A stretch of DNA of 64,000 nucleotides, taken from contig JAHCAG010000007.1 of the NCBI GenBank assembly GCA_019635015.1, positions 1 to 64,000 on the forward strand. The letters run 5' to 3'. Source of the stretch: Burkholderiales bacterium (GTDB lineage Bacteria; Pseudomonadota; Gammaproteobacteria; Burkholderiales; SG8-41). A model generated the notes under the pieces. The model searched no databases. It saw only the letters and a list, made by a program, of their open reading frames with translations, and was not told the origin of the DNA. Made by a program: the position numbers and the translations under genes. Positions 63,674 through 64,000 of the stretch are shown piece by piece. How positions within the stretch are numbered: the stretch's first letter is position 1; each line of letters opens with the position of its first letter.

Positions 63674-64000
63674 TCAAGCCTTGCCCGGCGGCTGCATGTA
63701 ACCCGTCACCTCGAGGTCAAAACCCGCCATGCTCGGCATGCGCAGCGGCTGCGCCAGCACGCGCATTTTCTTGACGCCGAGGTCGCGCAGGATCTGCGCG
63801 CCGATGCCGTAGTTGCGCAACACGATCTTCGCCGGGCTGCCACGCTCGTGCTGCGGTCGCGCACGTTCCAGCAACTCGGCCGCGGTCTCCTGCCGGTGCA
63901 GCAGGATGATCACGCCGCGGCCTTCGCGGGCAATCGCCGCCATCGCGTCATGCAGGTTCCAGGAATGGCGGGTCGCACCGGTGTCGAGCAGGTCGATCAG
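63674..64000 (-). CDS. ribBA: RibBA, C-terminal part (5' end outside window)
   Basis: The last 108 residues of a bifunctional 3,4-dihydroxy-2-butanone 4-phosphate synthase/GTP cyclohydrolase II-like protein. HDAMAAIAREGRGVIILLHRQE and LRNYGIGAQILRDLGVKKMRVL belong to the GTP cyclohydrolase II half. The end MPSMAGFDLEVTGYMQPPGKA is typical of betaproteobacterial RibBA. Many of these have a degenerate cyclohydrolase half; the catalytic part is outside the window, so this cannot be judged. Confidence 0.9.
   Translation of the reverse strand: MIDLLDTGATRHSWNLHDAMAAIAREGRGVIILLHRQETAAELLERARPQHERGSPAKIVLRNYGIGAQILRDLGVKKMRVLAQPLRMPSMAGFDLEVTGYMQPPGKA

Overview
The window is a GC-rich chromosomal segment of a proteobacterium, most likely a betaproteobacterium. 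Pointers are the aat-bpt pair, a lone RsxB-type ferredoxin, the gene order yhdP-nit-tldD and recA-recX-alaS, a CHCC zinc-finger protein next to ilvE and waaF, and a Bug-type tricarboxylate receptor. Sixty protein-coding genes are supported. The genes at both ends are cut by the window. No rRNA, tRNA, CRISPR, phage or insertion sequence was seen.

Layout. 1-7375: a respiratory block read leftward: ompW, ccoI, ccoS (50 aa), narX, narL, then narK (cut). A consensus FNR/ANR box lies upstream of ompW at class II spacing. 7410-11633: aat, bpt, pyrD, alanine dehydrogenase and rsxB. 11651-14640: M48 peptidase plus SH3 protein, nth, and two small cytochromes c. 14737-18755: two overlapping SulP-STAS anion transporters. 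18839-20374: cobalamin adenosyltransferase and BtuF. 20425-23309: a Ser/Thr kinase-HDOD-GAF fusion facing a cyclic-nucleotide-binding protein. 23363-31036: aroG, tldD, nitrilase, a small exported protein and yhdP (leftward). 31116-38071: glnE, a membrane class III cyclase, ilvE, zinc-finger protein, waaF and an NTF2-like protein.

38267-41500 is the most unusual part. A diverged phosphosulfolactate-synthase-like protein, a TcuA-like flavoprotein and a class II aldolase/adducin protein form a small catabolic-looking cassette. It has its own promoter and operator-like half-sites and ends at a strong terminator. 41560-46720: DUF4870 protein, YheT hydrolase, algC, and a response regulator plus sensor kinase. 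46918-54892: a leftward housekeeping run thiL, response regulator, Hpt, pgpA, pncC, recA (perfect LexA box), recX, small membrane protein, alaS. 55077-62625: cyclase with a coiled-coil tail, MFS transporter, two alpha/beta hydrolases around a Bug receptor, an MHYT-GGDEF protein and a small membrane protein. 62639-64000: nusB, ribH and ribBA (cut).

Across the window there are six copies of an AT-rich intergenic element of about 30 bp. Five begin within about 10 bp after a stop codon and point in the direction of transcription. One provides the last codons and the stop of narL. The conserved core resembles an IHF site. I do not recognise this element as a described repeat.
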